Source of the DNA: Acridotheres tristis
Lineage: Eukaryota; Chordata; Aves; Passeriformes; Sturnidae
Direction: 5' to 3'
DNA length: 64,000 nucleotides
Assembly: GCA_037013685.1 (NCBI GenBank)
Contig: CM072894.1
Coordinates: 7,070,841 to 7,134,840, forward strand
The notes beneath the pieces are model-generated. The model did not search any database and was not told where the DNA came from. It saw nothing but the letters and a program-made list of their open reading frames with translations. Every line of letters begins with the position of its first letter. Position 1 is the first letter of the stretch. A program made the position numbers and the translations under genes. Below are positions 58,701 to 64,000 of this stretch, piece by piece.

Positions 58701-61700
58701 TACTGTATGATGCACTGGAATAAAGTTACATGGTTTTATTTCCCTTTAATTTTTAACTTGTCTTTGGTACTGTCCCAATTCTTAGTCCATACAAATGTTT
58801 AAAAAAAGAAAATAACAAAAAAAAAAGGTCAGCAAAGAAGACATACTCTCCACCCTGTCATTTAGATGCATAGCAGTGATAAATGGATACATACCAGCCA
58901 TTACTTTGCTCTGCTGCAGGATTATGGTTTCTGGGACAGAGGAAATGAAAGGCTTTTCTGCAGGCTCTCCTGCTCCTAATCGTTAGATATCGTTCCATAC
59001 TTCAGGGAGGAAGCATTATGAACTTTGTCAGGCAAATAATCCATACTAAAAAGTTTGGAATGAATTAAAATTCAAGCAGGGATGCCTAGTTTAAAACAAA
59101 CCAGCCGTCATCACCTCCAGCTACTGTTTGCTTTGAACTTAATCTACTTAGTATTTCCCTTACTTCCTCCTTTCAAAACTACTTCATCATTTTTCAGATC
59201 TTTTTAATTTTACCCTACTATTGTTTCTTTGATATGAGCCTTTAAAAGCCCAAGGAGGCCGTATCCAAGTTACAATAACATTTTTTCCCAAAGCAAAGCA
59301 CTCTGAATACTGACATCTTGATGCACCACTTATCTCCCAAAGCAGAGCTAGAAGCTGAAATTAGGTTCATGTAAATGCATAAAATAAAAAGACAAAATAA
59401 AAAAATTCTATAAAAGAATGGAAATCTGTGTGTGGTTGAGAGAAGCATCCATGTTTAAAGGATGCAACTCAAACATTAGGCTCGATATCACTTCTAGGGA
59501 GCAATCCAGGGTATGTGGGCACTTTAGTGAGATTATGCCCCATTGTTGGTATCAAAACTTGGCCTTCACTGCACTCAGTAACCAGTCTAAACAACACAGG
59601 AAACCCTGACATAAAACTGGGCTCTAATATGACCAGACTTTGGGCTCTGAAGTGGAAATCACCAGCTAGAAGCCAGGAATCCTGCACAACACCTTTGACT
59701 CAGTTAAACAGTCAGTGTCTTAGTTTAGCCATCTCGAAACTTACATGATAGTAAGTAAAACAAATATATATATTTTTTTTCCTTAGATAAAAGATTTCAA
59801 AGAAAGAATTTGGCACAAACTCAGCTGAAAAACAGCTTTTTTTTTTTTTTTTACTTAAGTCTTCAGTGCCATTAAATGATAAACCTTTGGGGACAGAGCC
59901 CATGGCATCAAAAGACACTTATTAATGTCAGTGGACTTTAATCCCATGTAAAGCATTATCGTGTTATGTTGAGAGGCATTGAAATTTCATGATGCATCAC
60001 ATCAACTCACTATCTTTCAGCATAGTTATTTTTTTCCTCTCTAATGCAGTGGATCATTAGAAGTGATTATCTGTGGTACAAGAAATGCATCTCAAATTGC
60101 ATCTTTAACACAGCATTTAAGACTGCAACACAAACAACAAATAGCAGCCCAATCATTTGCTTGAACCTTACAGTTCAGGACTTTCATAAAGGACGTAAAG
60201 GTTCACTTTAGGGCCCTGTGGGCTCTATTTGAACAGGGAACTATTGCTGGCTTTGCATTAAAACAATACACTGTGACTGAAACAGCAGTTTGGCATACAA
60301 ACATAATGCAAGTCCATTCACCAAATCTCCACAGCATTTTCGAATCCCTCCCTGGGGAAGCTCAAATAATGTTTTGCTTGGTTCAGATAAACTCCAGCTT
60401 ATCAAGTTCACCAGAGTCTTCAAAGGTCTTATTTTTCCTCAAAAAGTGCCCTCACTTCCTGTCTTTTTAAGTTCCTACATATTTTCATTTTCTGAACCAT
60501 AAAACCCTTCCACTTCAACTTTTCCATTCAAGCCCCAAATTCTTTCTTTTAAACCTTTTCTCTATGGAAAAACCATATATTTGCTTTACTTCACCACCTC
60601 ACACATCTGAATGTTGCACCAAGAAGACATCTTAACACAATTCCCCATTCAAGAACTGCTCGACAAGACTTTTCAAGTGTCAGTAATTCTGTAGCAAGAA
60701 GTAAACCACAGCACCTTAAACAGAGAATCATTTGACTGTTTTTTACTGTGAATTTAGAAATATGAATCCAGTTCAGCAAAGTACTGAACATGTTGGAATA
60801 CACTCTAGGTAACAGTAAAGACCAATGCTTGTTATCATCAAAGGACAGAACTGAGATCATTATCTTGGTTCTTCAAAGCCTGTAAGATATTTATGTTCAA
60901 CTCCTTTAAGAGGTGGCTTTATTGCCTGGGTCACTACTTGCATTTTTATGTAAAACTAGACTGGAACATCTCTGCAAATTAAGGTGTTTTCTTCTACCTG
61001 GTACTGCAAGTCAATTAATCAGTTAAGGATGTTATACTTCAAACTTAACAGAGCTTTTAAAACAAATCTGATCCTTTAGCTCCTTCAGAACTTTATAATC
61101 ACCAAGGGCACCACCAAAACTACTCATTTTTCTTGAAGAAAAAGACTGGAAATATTATGTTGCATTCACAGGTGATATGAAGAGTCAGCTCTGAGAAATC
61201 CGTCAGGAGACTGAGCTTTCTCCAGGTAAGGCCAGCTAAAGATTTTGACTGTCACTCCCCTGATCAGGAACTGTGCTTCACATAGATACCTACCTATTGG
61301 ACAATTCCCAAAGGATTAGGAATAGCTGGCATCTATCCACAAAGCACTCTAGAGCTTTGTGACAATTTCCAGAATGCAGTATCCTATTGCTAGATTTATT
61401 TACACTAGTGAAGAAATGCAGTATTGCCAATGCCCTGCCTCACTAACTCCTTCTCCACTGGTGGTGTGGGCTAACACAGCCTCATGCAGTTACTGCCAAC
61501 AATCTTTTCTGCAAATAAGGTTAAATATGTCATCACTAGATTATTTTGTATTATCACTATTTGTATTTGTATTATCAAGTTGGTAGGCTTGGAATCAAAT
61601 GCATGAAAGGGTTGTTACAATGAAACGAAGTTTCTCAAATAGAATGCTCTTCAGGACTTAAGAAGTGACAATTTCAGCCCTCTAAAGAGGCACACCAGTG

Positions 61701-63041
61701 CTCAAGACAGAGCACTCTGAGAGAGGAGTGGAGCTACAACACAGGAGAGAGACACGACTGATGTGCAGGAGCACCAAGGTAAGAGATGAGCCAGACTCTA
61801 TGGAACCTGCAGTGAGACGGAGCTCAGTGTCTCATCCAGGCACAATTGCCTCACCTGTGTGCCACACCCAGACCTCCCAAACACTCCATGAACAGCCAGG
61901 ACTCCAAAACAGCTTTTCACCACCTTCAAGTCCAATGTAACTCCTGCCTGAAAGACAGCTGTGATCCAAAAGCGAACTGCTGACGCGCCAATGAACATCT
62001 CCTTGGCAGAGGGATTTCTGCCCAGCTGCTTTCAAAACTTCATGTGAGAGCTCAGGCTTTCAGTGATGTTGCAACATATACTGGATGCATGTAATAAAAC
62101 AAATTGATACTAGCAGACCACCCACAAGAAGCAGGCCTTCAGTACTGAGCTGATAACGCCCTACAAATTAATTCTCTGCTTCTATTCGCCAGGGCCTTAT
62201 TCAATGTTTAAAGTAAAATCCTTCAAGGCCTGTGCTCTCCTAACCTCTACCTGTTCTCACAATTATTACTATTACACATGTTAAAATAATGGACAGAACT
62301 GCATTAAGTGAGCGAGACAGAAAACCAGACAAATTCTCACAGACTAAATCCACAGAATTTGTGTGAAGAGTTAGAGTTGCACCAAGGTTAATGGATCAAC
62401 CTCCTCACTGACAGACTCTCCCACTGTTTACCACTGCCCTTCAGCACAGCCACCTGGGCACCAGTTTTTAAACAATAAATTGTAACAATTTTAAAAGCCA
62501 CAGAATAAGACACATGCCTAAGTGTGATCCTCTGTGTTGTATCCCTGAAGAACTACCAAAACCAATGAACTGGGAGAATAGAAAAGGAATATGGCTTTTT
62601 GTCTCTGCCAGTGAAATAAACTTGCATAAATCAGTATCAAAAGGGAAAACTATCCTTCTTAAAGTCCATTCTTATCATGTCCATAGCTGGACATAAGAAT
62701 GCACCTTTATATTGAAGAGAGCAAAATATTTTTGTAGTGATAATTTTGACAAGAAAAGATAATAAGCCCCTTATTGGAAACAGACGGTTTACACTGCTAT
62801 GCTATAGATAAAGTTGTGTCAGCATTTCCATAAAAGGCCTCCCTGTTTCCAGCAGTTTCCAGCTGGCAGGCAACATTTCTACCCCAACTAGCAAGATAAA
62901 ATCACAGCAGTAACGTGGAAAAACCGGGGGAGGAGTAATTCTGGATGTGTTTGTGGGGCAGGCCGGGCTCTCAGAGGGTGTGCAGGTGTTGCTGACAGGA
63001 GTGGCTGTGCTCGGTGGGACCTCAGCCACTGCTCGGGCAGT
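49759..63041 (-). other. COL5A2: COL5A2 intron 1, main part
   Basis: About 13.3 kb of AT-rich sequence without a recognisable exon, RNA gene or CpG-rich promoter. It holds an AT-rich run near 53650-53700, an A run near 51399-51414 and a T run near 59839-59852. Exon 1 should carry a signal peptide and end in phase 1; no convincing candidate was found, so it probably lies beyond the right edge. Confidence 0.6.
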
Positions 63042-64000
63042 GCTGGCACCCAGCACCCAGCACCCAGCACACAGCACCCAGCACCCAGCACACAGCACCC
63101 AGCACCCAGCACACAGCACCCAGCACCCAGCACCCAGCACCCAGCACACAGCACCCAGCACACAGCACAGCACCCAGCACACAGCACCCAGCACACAGGA
63201 CAGCACCCAGCACCCAGCACCCAGCACCCAGCACACAGCACAGCACCCAGCACCCAGCACCCAGCACACAGCACCCAGCACACAGCACCCAGCACACAGC
63301 ACAGCACCCAGCACACAGCACCCAGCACCCAGCACACAGCATAGCACCCAGCACAGCCCCCAGCACCCAGCACACAGCACCCAGCACACAGCACCCAGCA
63401 CCCAGCACCCAGCACAGAGCACCCAGCACCCAGCACCCAGCACACAGCACCCAGCACCCAGCACACAGCACACAGCACCCAGCACAGAGCACCCAGCACA
63501 CAGCACAGCACCCAGCACACAGCACCCAGCACCCAGCACACAGCACCCAGCACACAGCACCCAGCACACAGCACAGCACCCAGCACACAGCACCCAGCAC
63601 CCAGCACACAGCACCCAGCACACAGCACACAGCACCCAGCACACAGCACCCAGCACACAGCACCCAGCACACAGCACAGCACACAGCACAGCACCCAGCA
63701 CAGCACCCAGCACCCAGCACAGCACCCAGCACACAGCACCCAGCACACAGCACACAGCACCCAGCACACAGCACCCAGCACACAGCACAGCACACAGCAC
63801 AGCACCCAGCACACAGCACCCAGCACACAGCACACAGCACCCAGCACACAGCACCCAGCACACAGCACACAGCACCCAGCACACAGCACCCAGCACACAG
63901 CACCCAGCACACAGCACAGCACACAGCACAGCACCCAGCACAGCACCCAGCACCCAGCACAGCACCCAGCACACAGCACCCAGCACACAGCACACAGCAC
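63042..64000. repeat. Heptamer minisatellite (AGCACCC/AGCACAC), open at right edge
   Basis: A tandem array of 7-bp units AGCACCC and AGCACAC mixed with 5-bp AGCAC units, with rare variants (CACAGAG at about 63413 and 63483, CATAG at 63340, CAGCCCCC at 63354, CAGGAC at 63197). It is strongly strand-biased: one strand has no T except in the single CATAG unit. All three minus-strand frames stay open because no rotation of the unit makes a stop. It continues past the window, so its full length is unknown. Confidence 0.95.

Noticed and set aside
62802..64000. Three long overlapping minus-strand open frames (323-397 codons) rich in Cys, Val, Leu, Gly, Ala and Trp
   Set aside because: They come only from the heptamer array, which cannot make a stop codon in any minus-strand frame. 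The same residues recur in all three frames, so this is composition and not coding.
63042..64000. CRISPR-like array
   Set aside because: Units are 5-7 bp with no unique spacers; it is a eukaryotic minisatellite.

Overview
The window is one vertebrate gene read on the minus strand. It carries exons 2 to 54 (all but exon 1) of COL5A2, the alpha-2 chain of type V procollagen. I recognised it from the von Willebrand factor C (VWC) domain, the order of the Gly-X-Y segments and the C-propeptide, compared with the human protein from memory. The organism is most likely a bird. A CR1-type LINE 3' end with its octamer tail lies in intron 18, exons 2-54 fit in only about 46 kb, and one LTR-like fragment resembles avian retroelements. 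A non-avian reptile cannot be excluded.

Layout, in order of coordinates and so in reverse of transcription: 1 to about 1650 is sequence beyond the probable polyadenylation site. From about 1650 to 3055 is the 3' UTR, which holds one let-7 and two miR-29 seed sites. From 3056 to 6636 are the four C-propeptide exons (54-51). From 8164 to 37494 are 42 exons (50-9) of 45, 54, 99, 108 or 162 bp that encode the triple helix. Positions 39415-39492 hold the N-telopeptide exon, 41145-47460 the small N-terminal helix including a 14-nt microexon, and 48857-49081 the VWC exon. From 49082 to the end is intron 1 (exon 1 is not in the window), with an LTR-like fragment near 49.5-49.76 kb and a heptamer minisatellite of more than 950 bp that runs off the right edge.

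All 53 exons join in frame with GT/AG boundaries. Together they give 1461 codons plus stop after a split first codon, and the uninterrupted main helix is 1014 residues. The gene therefore looks intact. Its product would pair with pro-alpha1(V) (and pro-alpha1(XI)) chains in the endoplasmic reticulum and be secreted to nucleate and limit the diameter of collagen I/V fibrils.

The most interesting points are two C-propeptide differences from the human chain as I remember it. The third cysteine is present, and five residues are missing from the chain-recognition stretch. Both sites are thought to decide which collagen chains assemble. Also notable are the miR-29/let-7 cluster and the higher-order structure of the heptamer array. 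I found no second gene, no RNA gene and no new system beyond these.
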